This document shows positions 8,601 to 16,192 of a DNA stretch of 19,210 nt, in pieces. Position 1 is the stretch's first letter. Every line of letters begins with the position of its first letter. A program made the translations under genes and the position numbers. The notes under the pieces were generated by a model. That model made no database searches. It worked only from the letters and a program-made list of their open reading frames with translations, and was not told where the DNA came from. Location of the stretch: NCBI GenBank assembly GCA_041648755.1, contig JBAZOJ010000038.1:1-19210 (forward strand), in the 5' to 3' direction. This stretch comes from JBAZOJ01 sp041648755. Lineage in GTDB: Bacteria; Planctomycetota; B143-G9.

Positions 8601-9694
8601 TCCCGAAACTGCACGCCTATTTCCTCATCGAGACACTGAAGGGCCTTCTGACAGCGGTCCTGCTCGTGGGGCTGTTGATTGGCGTCGGTATGGCGTTCAC
8701 ATTCTGGCAGCGAGGGCTTGAACGCCACATGCTGGAATTGCTTTTCTACTCAGTGCCGCAGATCCTCGTCTTTGCTTTGCCCTTGGCGTTTTTCGCAGGT
8801 ATTCTTTTGGCAATTGGGCGTTGTGCATCAGATTCCGAGATATCGCTAATGCGAGCATGTGGGCTTGGCTTGTCGCACGTGTATGTTCCATTGGGTCTTG
8901 TGGCCGCCACGCTTTCCGCCTGCTCGATTGTCATGTGGGACAGGGTCGTTCCGGCCTGCGAACAGAGGATGGCAGGGTTAGTCAGGGCGGCGGCGTTTGA
9001 CGCCCTGCGCGAGTTCTCCGGCGAGGATACGCGAAGACTGCCTCTGCCGGACATGAGCATTACCCTGTATAGCCTGAAGAATGGTTCGAGACCGGTAGCA
9101 ATTGTTTCTCAGGGCGACAACGCCGGTAAGTTCATTTCAGCGGAGGATAGCTCGATAGCCATTGACAAGGCCGGGCTTTTCGCAGACATTTCTCTGAAGA
9201 AGGGATATATTACCGAGCGCGGGAAGAGCCAGCTTCGGACTGAGTTTGCAGAACTGACTTTTCGAATACCCGGGCCGGGAGCGAGAAACGCGTCTAAATA
9301 TGCCAGCCGCACTCAGCTTGGCTTCCGCGGTTTGGCGGAAGAGTCCGCCAGGATGAGGACTGACTCAGTAACGGCAAGCGAGCAAGAGCGGATCAGGTTG
9401 GAGCGTGATTCCCGCAGATACGAGGCACAACTGCACTATGAGATTGCCACAGCTCTGTCTCCGCTGTTCCTTTTCCTGGTGGCTATTCCACTGGCAGTGC
9501 TTTTGTCCGTCGGAAACAGGATAATGTCGGTCGGAGCGGCCTTGTTGTACGTTTTCGTGATCTACTACCCATTGCTGATGACCGGCCAGTTCGCGGCGGA
9601 GCGAGGCAGTGGTCCTGCGCTGCTTCTACTGCAGCTTCCCAATATCGCGGGCCTGCTAATAGCAATTCCGCTGGGTTTTATCACCCGGCGATGA
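8597..9694 (+). CDS. LptF/LptG family permease of the LPS export ABC transporter (YjgP/YjgQ family)
   Basis: 365 residues, typical for LptF/LptG. With the LptB ATPase, an LptF-LptG pair extracts LPS from the inner membrane and feeds it to the periplasmic Lpt bridge. There are three N-terminal membrane helices (about 15-40, 50-75, 95-115), a periplasmic domain (about 120-270) and three C-terminal helices (about 285-360). The pattern IPKLHAYFLIETLKG followed by SVPQILVFALPLAFF and an early SDSEISLMRACG block is characteristic of the family. The frame extends upstream to 8273 inside the acyltransferase gene, but the ATG at 8597, in an ATGA overlap with the acyltransferase stop, gives the normal N terminus. 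Only one member of the pair is present, so the partner must be elsewhere or absent. I cannot say whether it is LptF or LptG. Confidence 0.85.
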   Translation: MIPKLHAYFLIETLKGLLTAVLLVGLLIGVGMAFTFWQRGLERHMLELLFYSVPQILVFALPLAFFAGILLAIGRCASDSEISLMRACGLGLSHVYVPLGLVAATLSACSIVMWDRVVPACEQRMAGLVRAAAFDALREFSGEDTRRLPLPDMSITLYSLKNGSRPVAIVSQGDNAGKFISAEDSSIAIDKAGLFADISLKKGYITERGKSQLRTEFAELTFRIPGPGARNASKYASRTQLGFRGLAEESARMRTDSVTASEQERIRLERDSRRYEAQLHYEIATALSPLFLFLVAIPLAVLLSVGNRIMSVGAALLYVFVIYYPLLMTGQFAAERGSGPALLLLQLPNIAGLLIAIPLGFITRR

Positions 9695-9707
9695 CAGGAT
9701 GGTCGAA

Positions 9708-11138
9708 ATGAAGTCTACTCTTATCCTGATTTGCGCAACCGCTGCTCTCCTGGTCTGCATTACCGGGTCCGTTCTTGCAGAAGACAGCCCGGAGTGGCTG
9801 GCGTTGCAGAATCGCATAGACCGACTGATTGCACAACTGGGCAGCAACGAAGGAGATTCTGCCCGTCTTGCCTTGGATCAACTTGTGAAGATCGGCTCTC
9901 CTGCTGTGGACAAGCTCATTTCGGCGTCTGCGAGTACCAGTGACCAGAAACGTCTGTATGCTGTTACCGCTCTGGGCAAGATAGGCGATCCCAAAGCGCT
10001 TAAGAGAATTGTCTTCATGGCGCAGTACGAGGACTTTCCGGTTGCGCGTATTGCTGCGGCGAGAGCTTTGTACGCCTTTGGCGACAATTCCGGTGGACAG
10101 TATATTACGGAGTACATTTCTTCTCAGATAATCGAGCTCAGGAGATTTGCTGTCACGACTCTTGGAGTAATTAACTACGCTCCGGCCTTGCCGTTACTGA
10201 GGGCACGCATTACGGTAACTCCGAACGCTCCGGAGCCCAACAACAATCTTGAAGCACATCCCGCGGTGCTCTGCGATATCGCGCTTGCGATGAAGAAGAT
10301 GGGCGACAGCGACGGACTTCCTCTGCTGGTAAAGATCTCCCGGCACGAACAGCCAGCTCTGCGGAAACTCGCTGTGTTGGCGCTGGGGGCATTTGACGAA
10401 CCATTAGCTTTTGTCGCCCTTGCCGTTTCGATATCTGACAAGGATGCTTCAATCGCGGATCTTGCCTTCGAGACACTGTACAAGAAGAGGAAAACTTCCA
10501 TCCCATCCCTCCAAAAGTCCTACATGGAGGCGAAGGGCGATGACGCCATGACCCGAGTGATCGAGAAGGCCATCAAGGAATTGGGAGGCGAAATTCCAAA
10601 GGAGCCCGGCGAAATCCTTCCACCTCTTGTTGGTCCTGGCGAATCGCGAGAAGACAAGGACAAGGTTGACGGGCTTCTCTCTTTGCTGCGCCGGGCGCAG
10701 GAGAATGACCAGAAACGCGGAATCGAAGCCCTCGTTGCCATGGGTTATTCCGCAGTTCCGCGTCTTGTCGAGGTTGTCCTTGACGAGAGCAACGAGGTCA
10801 AGGTTCGAATCATTGGGATCTTAGTGCGCATCAAGGACGAGAGGTCACTGCCGTTGCTGAGAAGTCTGTTGAACAACCCCGTCGCTCAGGTTCGATGCAG
10901 GTCTGCATGGGCACTTGGGGAAATACCGGCCAACGACAATGTCCCGGCACTGATAGCGGCCCTTTCAGACGAGGATGCCGACATGCGATTTTACGCAATC
11001 AACTCGCTCTATCGGTTGACAGGGCTGAAGTTCGACTTCGAACCTCGAGGCGCCGAAGAAGCCCGTGCTAAGGCGATTGCCCTCTGGGCGGAGTGGTGGG
11101 AGAAGAACAAGGCCACCTTCAAGGTGAAGGTTGCGTAG
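9708..11138 (+). CDS. Exported HEAT-repeat protein
   Basis: 476 residues from the ATG at 9708. An earlier ATG at 9699 has AGG directly touching it, whereas the one at 9708 has AGGATGG with a 5-nt spacer and gives a cleaner signal peptide (MKSTLILICATAALLVC, cleavage near VLA/ED). Two blocks of HEAT/PBS-like repeats are visible, at about 35-270 (such as KRLYAVTALGKIGDPKALKR) and about 320-440 (such as RCRSAWALGEIPANDNVPAL). A charged Glu/Pro-rich linker separates them at about 280-315. The C terminus has the LTG...LWAEWW element (about 437-464), also seen in the HEAT protein at 3403. It is probably a periplasmic scaffold. It is the last gene of the envelope run, 4-13 nt after the LptF/G stop. 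No enzymatic domain is visible and the partner is unknown. Confidence 0.85.
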   Translation: MKSTLILICATAALLVCITGSVLAEDSPEWLALQNRIDRLIAQLGSNEGDSARLALDQLVKIGSPAVDKLISASASTSDQKRLYAVTALGKIGDPKALKRIVFMAQYEDFPVARIAAARALYAFGDNSGGQYITEYISSQIIELRRFAVTTLGVINYAPALPLLRARITVTPNAPEPNNNLEAHPAVLCDIALAMKKMGDSDGLPLLVKISRHEQPALRKLAVLALGAFDEPLAFVALAVSISDKDASIADLAFETLYKKRKTSIPSLQKSYMEAKGDDAMTRVIEKAIKELGGEIPKEPGEILPPLVGPGESREDKDKVDGLLSLLRRAQENDQKRGIEALVAMGYSAVPRLVEVVLDESNEVKVRIIGILVRIKDERSLPLLRSLLNNPVAQVRCRSAWALGEIPANDNVPALIAALSDEDADMRFYAINSLYRLTGLKFDFEPRGAEEARAKAIALWAEWWEKNKATFKVKVA

Positions 11139-11157
11139 GGACATTCCGGCAAGTTCC

Positions 11158-11185
11158 TTGAATTGCCAGTTTCCCGTTGTATAAT
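11158..11185 (+). promoter_or_regulatory. Sigma70-type promoter of the beta-rich envelope protein gene
   Basis: TTGAAT (11158-11163), a 16-nt spacer and TATAAT (11180-11185) form a near-consensus promoter. Transcription would begin near 11192, about 20 nt before the chosen ATG, leaving room for the GGAGG at 11201-11205. The -35 region lies within a small imperfect inverted repeat (GGCAA/TTGCC, 11147-11167) just after the HEAT gene. Confidence 0.7.
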
Positions 11186-11211
11186 TGCGTAAAACGTCAC
11201 GGAGGATGATG

Positions 11212-12126
11212 ATGAGATTCGGATTTTTCGCGGCTTTTGTTCTTGCTGCCGCCGTGCTGGTTCTATGGAGTGGGACTGCAGGCGCCTCACCTACCGTGAG
11301 ACCGCAGCCGGAAGCCAAAAAGCACCCGACAATTCAAGTTGGTGCGCTCGATCCCAAGTACAATCCCATTCTTGACATGGACTTCGAAGTCTCACTGGAT
11401 CTGGGCCTGATTACCGGCTATCACATCGAGAGCCAGAACGACAGCGGCGCCCGTGGTGGAGTCTCAGGCATATTCCCCCTTTGGCCCGACTTAGGACTTT
11501 ATGTCAACGCTGGAGTATCTGCTGACACATGGAACGGCAAGAGCGGCTTGGGAGTAACACTTGGAGCCGCAATGTACGGCGAGTACGGCCTTGACTGTGG
11601 CTTGATGTGGGACTGGCTGTCCCCGGACACCGGTGTAAGTCTGTACCAGATCAGGTTGTTTGCGCAAACCGGATTCACCGAGACCGACAGAATCGGCATA
11701 CGACTCAATATCCCCATGAACAAGGACACTTTCACCAGCTATCCGACAACAATCGAATGGGAATTCGAGCCGGTGTTCGTGGGCGGGTTGTACTGGCAGC
11801 ATTCATGGCTTGATGAGATTGCCACTGAGGGCGGTCTGTACTACGCGGGAGGCAATGTCTCCTCTGCGATGTTCTCTCTTGCGGCCATGTACGTAGTGAA
11901 TGAGCGTGTGAATTTCAGATTCTCGGCCTTCGGGGACTTCTCAGGAAAGGACTTGGACATCGGGTTATTCGTGACCTTCAGAATTGGCCCCGGAGCAGTC
12001 GTGAAGCCAGCCTATGAATCACTTCGGTACTACCATATGGGCACATCGTCACATGGGAACTTCAAGATGAAGACGCCCTACGGAGCCTTGGCCCCTGCTT
12101 GGGATCCGTCGCTGTACTGGAACTAA
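11212..12126 (+). CDS. Unrecognised exported protein, possibly an outer-membrane beta-barrel
   Basis: 304 residues. Three consecutive in-frame ATGs follow the GGAGG at 11201-11205 (ATG at 11206, 11209 and 11212). The last has the best spacing (6 nt) and gives a good signal peptide (MRFGFFAAFVLAAAVLVL, cleavage near AGA/SP). The mature protein has short alternating polar/hydrophobic strands rich in Gly, Tyr, Trp and Phe, such as LGLYVNAGVSADTW, GLGVTLGAAMYGEYGL, SLYQIRLFAQTGF and NFRFSAFGDF. This looks like an outer-membrane beta-barrel or a beta-rich surface protein. It ends in SLYWN rather than the classical C-terminal Phe. I recognise no family. It has its own promoter and a strong terminator, so it is monocistronic and may be well expressed. 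Confidence 0.75.
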   Translation: MRFGFFAAFVLAAAVLVLWSGTAGASPTVRPQPEAKKHPTIQVGALDPKYNPILDMDFEVSLDLGLITGYHIESQNDSGARGGVSGIFPLWPDLGLYVNAGVSADTWNGKSGLGVTLGAAMYGEYGLDCGLMWDWLSPDTGVSLYQIRLFAQTGFTETDRIGIRLNIPMNKDTFTSYPTTIEWEFEPVFVGGLYWQHSWLDEIATEGGLYYAGGNVSSAMFSLAAMYVVNERVNFRFSAFGDFSGKDLDIGLFVTFRIGPGAVVKPAYESLRYYHMGTSSHGNFKMKTPYGALAPAWDPSLYWN

Positions 12127-12143
12127 CTCCACCGGACATCCTT

Positions 12144-12177
12144 AAGCGAGGGCGGGGAAACCCGCCCTCGCTTTTTT
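12144..12177 (+). terminator. Strong rho-independent terminator
   Basis: A perfect 11-bp stem (12146-12156 with 12161-12171, GCGAGGGCGGG on the left arm) closes a GAAA tetraloop and runs straight into six T residues (12172-12177). Two more A-T pairs can extend the base. It lies 20 nt after the envelope protein's stop and separates that unit from the tetR operon. Confidence 0.95.
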
Positions 12178-12271
12178 CTGCCTTTCGTCGGTGGCGCGGC
12201 GACGGCCTCGCACATCGTGGCGATGCACATTCGAGACGGGTGTAAAAATTTGAAGCAAAAACCAGAAACTG

Positions 12272-12287
12272 TACCAACCGGTCGGTA
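12272..12287. promoter_or_regulatory. Probable TetR-family operator
   Basis: TACCAACCGGTCGGTA is a 16-bp palindrome with one mismatched pair, centred on CCGG. Its ACCnACCGGTnGGT core resembles operators of many TetR-family regulators. It lies 54 nt upstream of the chosen tetR start (12342) in the only long gap before the efflux operon. It is therefore the likely site where the regulator represses its own operon. I could not place a confident -35/-10 pair around it; TAGACT at 12286-12291 is a possible -10. Confidence 0.7.
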
Positions 12288-12341
12288 GACTAATCACCGT
12301 GATGTCAGCCCCAAACCGCGTTTTACCGTAAGGTGGATGAA

Positions 12342-12881
12342 GTGGCCAGACGTAGTTCCCGAGAAGATATCCTGAAAGCCGCCGAGGCTGTTGTTATCGC
12401 GAAGGGCGCCAGTCATCTTACGCTGGAAGCTGTCGCTAAAAAAGCAGGTATCAGCAAGGGTGGGTTGATCTATAGCTTTCCGTCCAAGGAGGCCCTGCTT
12501 CAGGCGATGGTCGAGAGGATGATTGCCGGATGGCAGGTCCGCCACGAAGCAGAAATGGCGCATCTGCCGGAAGGCCGAACCCGAGAGATCAAAGCCCGCG
12601 TGATGGCTGCGGCGAGTCCACCTTTGGGCAAGAAGCCCATCGCTGCAGCGATCCTTGCTGCCGTGGCACATGATCCAAAACTCGTCATTCCGATACGGGA
12701 TGAGCGCAAGCGAATGCTTGCCCGCATGACTGCTTCAGGGGTCAATACCGAGCGCGCTGCGGTGATTGTCCTTGCAGCGGAAGGGCTCTTGCTCCTTGAA
12801 CTTCTCGGTTCTTCTCCATACGAGGGGGAGATGCGGGGTAGAATTCTTTCAGAGTTATTGCGCATGGCGGATCTCTGTTGA
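12342..12881 (+). CDS. TetR-family transcriptional repressor of the efflux operon
   Basis: 179 residues from the GTG at 12342 (MARRSSRED). An in-frame GTG three codons earlier (12333) lies inside the ribosome binding site itself. From 12342 there is an AAGGTGG with a 5-nt spacer, and the protein begins like other TetR members. The N-terminal DNA-binding domain (about 8-55) has the typical helix-turn-helix pattern LEAVAKKAGISKGGLIYSFPSKEALL. The remainder is an all-helical ligand-binding domain, somewhat short for the family, with the effector unknown. The palindrome at 12272-12287 is its probable operator. The gene leads the efflux operon in the same direction, so autorepression relieved by a transported compound is the simplest model. 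Repressor and promoter are predictions; the family call is secure. Confidence 0.9.
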   Translation: MARRSSREDILKAAEAVVIAKGASHLTLEAVAKKAGISKGGLIYSFPSKEALLQAMVERMIAGWQVRHEAEMAHLPEGRTREIKARVMAAASPPLGKKPIAAAILAAVAHDPKLVIPIRDERKRMLARMTASGVNTERAAVIVLAAEGLLLLELLGSSPYEGEMRGRILSELLRMADLC

Positions 12882-12940
12882 GGCCGGGCCCGAGTATCAC
12901 AGGGGACAATTTCCGGATTCTGTGTACGGCGACCAAGGAA

Positions 12941-12954
12941 GCCGCATATGCGGC
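12941..12954. repeat. Perfect 14-bp palindrome abutting the fusion-protein ribosome binding site
   Basis: GCCGCATATGCGGC reads the same on both strands and is immediately followed by AAGGAG (12955-12960), the ribosome binding site of the next gene. In RNA it can form a 5-bp GC-rich stem with an AUAU loop. It could protect or process the mRNA after the tetR cistron, tune translation of the transporter, or be a second protein-binding site. Confidence 0.5.
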
Positions 12955-12966
12955 AAGGAGTTCTGA

Positions 12967-14286
12967 GTGAGGAAACTGTTTTGTGTTCTGGTTATCCTTG
13001 CAGTCGCTGCGGGGGTATACTATTTCTTCGTCGTTCGCAAGGCGAGCACTGCTGATGCAAAAACCCCCATTTCGACAGCCAAAGTCGAAAAGGGAGCGAT
13101 CAAGGTCGCGGTTGCATCCACCGGAAGAGTCGTTTCGAATCTCGACGTGGATATAAAGTGCAAGGCAAGCGGGGAGATAATCACGCTTCCGTTCGACGTC
13201 AGCGACAAGGTGGAAAAAGACGCTCTCTTGCTCGAACTCGACCCAATCAACGAGGGGCGCACAAAAAAGCAGGCGGAGGTTTCGCTGTCGGCATCCATGG
13301 CCCGATTAGCAGTATCCCAGCGGAACTTGGAGATTGCACAGTTGACGCTCATCACCGATCGTGAACGGGCTCTGGCCAGCTTGGACGCCGCAAGAGCCCA
13401 AGCTTCAGATGCCCGAGTCAAGGCGCAGAGGATGAAGGAGTTGCTGGATAAGAAGCTGGGCAGCCAAGAGGATTACGATACCGCCGCAACCTCGGCCGCA
13501 CAAGCCGATTCCAATCTGAAGATCGCCCAGGTCTCGGTTGATGAACTGAAGGCGGAGGAAGAGTCTCTGGAACTGAAGCGGCAGGATGTGAAGCTCGCCG
13601 AAACTCAAGTCGAGTCAGACCAAATCGCGCTGGATATCGCAAACGACCGTCTTGCGGACACAAAGGTCGCCGCGCCGATCAGCGGGGTGGTTACTGCCCG
13701 GAACGTCGAAATCGGTCAGATCATATCGTCAGGCATCAGCAATGTGGGAGGCGGAACATCGCTGCTTACGATTTCCGATCTATCGCGCATGTTTGTGCTT
13801 GCCTCAGTGGACGAAAGCGACATCGGCCGCGTAAGACTTGACCAGAGCGTGGAAATCACAGCGGATGCCTTCCCAGGGAAGAGATTCAGCGGGAAAGTCG
13901 TGCGCGTAGCCGCCAAGGGCGTCAATTTGTCGAACGTCGTGACATTCGAGGTGAAGATCGAAGTTCTCGACGATGCCAAGGGGCTTCTGAAGCCGGAAAT
14001 GACGGCGAATATCGACATCATTCTTTCCGAGAAGAGCGATATCCTTACTGTTCCGAACGAAGCGGTCTACACAAAGGACCGGAAGCGATATGTCAGCATT
14101 CCCGGAATCGAAGGGGCTACAATCGACAAGGAGGTCACCACCGGAATAACGGATGGCTCCCGCACGGAGATCATTAGCGGAGTTAGTGAGGGAGATACGG
14201 TCGTACTTCAGAAGGCCGGATCTGACAGCCGTTGGGCAGCGTCCAATCAGCCGGGCGGGCCGGGTGGAAGGATGGTTTTCCCGTAA
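12967..14286 (+). CDS. Periplasmic membrane fusion (adaptor) protein, HlyD/MacA-like
   Basis: 439 residues from a GTG start behind AAGGAG with a 6-nt spacer. It has an N-terminal membrane anchor (about 1-22) and a first half-lipoyl segment (VDIKCKASGEIITLPFDVSDKVEKDALLLELD split around the hairpin). A long alpha-helical coiled coil follows (about 95-225, rich in Ala/Glu/Lys/Gln). Then come the second half-lipoyl motif DTKVAAPISGVVTARNVEIGQII, a beta-barrel (about 265-345) and a membrane-proximal domain. Such adaptors link an inner-membrane transporter to a TolC-type channel. The genes for a MacB-type ATPase, a permease and a TolC-like protein follow directly, so this is the MacA-like part of one pump. 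The C terminus is unusually Gly/Pro rich (GGPGGRMVFP). The stop overlaps the next start by one base. The substrate is unknown (a drug, peptide, lipid or siderophore are possible). Confidence 0.9.
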   Translation: MRKLFCVLVILAVAAGVYYFFVVRKASTADAKTPISTAKVEKGAIKVAVASTGRVVSNLDVDIKCKASGEIITLPFDVSDKVEKDALLLELDPINEGRTKKQAEVSLSASMARLAVSQRNLEIAQLTLITDRERALASLDAARAQASDARVKAQRMKELLDKKLGSQEDYDTAATSAAQADSNLKIAQVSVDELKAEEESLELKRQDVKLAETQVESDQIALDIANDRLADTKVAAPISGVVTARNVEIGQIISSGISNVGGGTSLLTISDLSRMFVLASVDESDIGRVRLDQSVEITADAFPGKRFSGKVVRVAAKGVNLSNVVTFEVKIEVLDDAKGLLKPEMTANIDIILSEKSDILTVPNEAVYTKDRKRYVSIPGIEGATIDKEVTTGITDGSRTEIISGVSEGDTVVLQKAGSDSRWAASNQPGGPGGRMVFP

Positions 14287-14972
14287 TGACGAACTCGCTT
14301 ATCATCGAAGCCAAGGGGCTTGTAAAGATCTATCGTCTTGGAGGAGTAACAGTGCGAGCTCTGGACGGTCTGGATCTTGATGTCCTCGCTGGCGAAATGC
14401 TTGCGATTACAGGTCCGTCGGGGAGCGGGAAGAGCACACTCATGCACCTGATCGGGTGTCTGGACCGCCCTGATGCCGGAACATATGTACTTGCTGGCGA
14501 AGATGTATCGAGGATGTCAGAAGACGAACTGGCCGAGGTTCGGAACAAGAGGATCGGCTTTGTCTTCCAGACGTTCAACCTGCTTCCCAGGATGAGCGCA
14601 ATCGAGAACGTGGAACTGCCCCTGCTATACGCCGGAATGAGCAAGGCACGAGACAAGGCCGAAGAGGCTTTGGTCAATGTCGGGCTTAAGGATCGAATGC
14701 ACCACGAGCCCAACCAGCTTTCCGGCGGGCAGCGTCAGCGAGTCGCCGTCGCCCGCGCACTCATAACGAATCCGAGCATACTTCTGGCAGACGAACCGAC
14801 CGGCAATCTTGACAGCAAGACAGGCGAGGAAATACTGCAGTTGTTCGCAAAACTGAATGGAGAAGGCAGGACGGTCATCGTTGTCACCCATGATCATGAT
14901 GTTGCCGGGCATTGCAGGCGGCGGATCAATCTCCGCGATGGGCGAATCTCAGATGACAGAGGAGGCAAATAG
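14286..14972 (+). CDS. MacB/LolD-type ABC transporter ATPase
   Basis: 228 residues, normal for stand-alone MacB/LolD/FtsE-type ATPases. It hydrolyses ATP to drive the permease encoded next. Motifs are Walker A GPSGSGKST (43-51), Q-loop VFQTF (Gln95), signature LSGGQRQRVAVARAL (from 145), Walker B ILLADEPTGNLD (catalytic Glu170) and H-loop THDHD (His202). Upstream in-frame codons reach 14232, but the ATG at 14286 overlaps the fusion-protein stop by one base (TAATG) and gives the standard N terminus. The companion permease is a separate polypeptide, unlike E. coli MacB where ATPase and membrane domain are fused. Confidence 0.93.
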   Translation: MTNSLIIEAKGLVKIYRLGGVTVRALDGLDLDVLAGEMLAITGPSGSGKSTLMHLIGCLDRPDAGTYVLAGEDVSRMSEDELAEVRNKRIGFVFQTFNLLPRMSAIENVELPLLYAGMSKARDKAEEALVNVGLKDRMHHEPNQLSGGQRQRVAVARALITNPSILLADEPTGNLDSKTGEEILQLFAKLNGEGRTVIVVTHDHDVAGHCRRRINLRDGRISDDRGGK

Positions 14973-16180
14973 TGCTATTCTGGACAATCGTAAAGGTAAG
15001 CCTGCGGAGCCTGCGAGCCAACAAGTTGAGGACATTTCTGGCTATGCTTGGGATAATCATCGGTGTTGCCGCGGTGATTTCCATGTTGGCCATTGGAGCC
15101 GGGGCACAGAAGAGCATTTTGTCAAGATTGTCGTCACTGGGAACGAATCTCCTGATCGTGCGCCCGGGATCCAGCGGGTCCCACGGAGTCTCCTCCGGTA
15201 CTCAACAGACGCTCAAGTTGAGCGACGCTGAAGCACTTCTCAATCAGGTTTCCGGGATCAATATGCTGTCGCCTGTTGTAGGGGGCTCCGCACAAGCCAA
15301 GTATCTTAACAAGAACAACAGAGTGTCCGTGAACGGAGTCGATGTCACCTGGATGTCGGTGCGCGATTTCAGCATCGATGTAGGACGCTGCTTTTCCTCT
15401 GCCGAAGTGGAATCCATGGGGCGCGTCGCGGTAATCGGACCCGTGACAGCCCAGACCTTGTTCGAAGGCGAAGACCCTCGAGAGCAGACCATCAAGCTGA
15501 ACGGGATCAACTTCCGCGTTGTCGGAGTGCTCAAGTCAAAAGGGGACCAAGGATGGTTCAATCCCGATGACCAGGTCCTTGTCCCATATACTACGGCCAT
15601 GAGCATTCTCTTCGGGGTTGACTATTTGCGCGAGATCGACATCGAGGCCAATGATGGTGTGGATCTGACCGCGGTGCAGACGTCGGTCTCGGAAATTCTG
15701 CGCAAAAGGCACCGCATTGCTGATGATGCTGACAACGACTTCGAAGTTATGAACCAGGCAGAGATGATCAGCACTGTTACCAGTGTCAGCGACATATTCA
15801 GTCTCCTGCTTGGAGGGATTGCAGGAATTTCCCTGCTCGTGGGCGGCATAGGCATTATGAACATAATGCTTGTAACGGTTACCGAACGCACGAGAGAGAT
15901 CGGCATACGCAAGGCAATTGGCGCAAAACGTGGAAGTGTTATGATGCAATTCCTGATAGAATCAGTCGTGTTGAGCGGACTTGGAGGATTTTTTGGCGTT
16001 GCGCTTGGCGCAGGGCTCTCTCTGCTGGTCTCCAAGTTCACCCAGTTCCCGTCTGTGATTACCATGAACAGTGTTATCCTTGCGCTGTCTTTTTCGTTCG
16101 CGGTCGGAGTGTTCTTTGGTTGGTATCCTGCCCGTCGGGCCGCCGGTCTGGACCCGATTGAGGCTCTAAGGTACGAATAG
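14972..16180 (+). CDS. MacB/FtsX-type ABC transporter permease
   Basis: 402 residues from a GTG that overlaps the ATPase stop by one base (TAGTG), with GGAGG and a 6-nt spacer upstream. The layout is that of the MacB membrane half. One helix near the N terminus (about 20-44, after LRANKLRTFLAMLGI) is followed by a large periplasmic MacB_PCD-type domain (about 45-270). Three C-terminal helices follow (about 280-305, 328-355, 362-385). The coupling segment TERTREIGIRKAIGAKR is the hallmark of the FtsX/MacB superfamily, and the terminal PARRAAGLDPIEALRYE matches MacB-type permeases. With the preceding ATPase and fusion protein it should act as a mechanotransmission pump that drives substrates from the periplasm through the TolC-like channel. 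Confidence 0.93.
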   Translation: MLFWTIVKVSLRSLRANKLRTFLAMLGIIIGVAAVISMLAIGAGAQKSILSRLSSLGTNLLIVRPGSSGSHGVSSGTQQTLKLSDAEALLNQVSGINMLSPVVGGSAQAKYLNKNNRVSVNGVDVTWMSVRDFSIDVGRCFSSAEVESMGRVAVIGPVTAQTLFEGEDPREQTIKLNGINFRVVGVLKSKGDQGWFNPDDQVLVPYTTAMSILFGVDYLREIDIEANDGVDLTAVQTSVSEILRKRHRIADDADNDFEVMNQAEMISTVTSVSDIFSLLLGGIAGISLLVGGIGIMNIMLVTVTERTREIGIRKAIGAKRGSVMMQFLIESVVLSGLGGFFGVALGAGLSLLVSKFTQFPSVITMNSVILALSFSFAVGVFFGWYPARRAAGLDPIEALRYE

Positions 16181-16192
16181 GAGTTCCCATCC

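Noticed and set aside
11147..11167. Imperfect hairpin after the second HEAT gene as terminator of the envelope operon
   Set aside because: Short bulged stem with only a TTT after it, overlapping the next promoter's -35 box; could be chance.
12333..12341. GTG at 12333 as tetR start
   Set aside because: It lies inside the AAGGTGG that serves the GTG at 12342, and has no ribosome binding site of its own.
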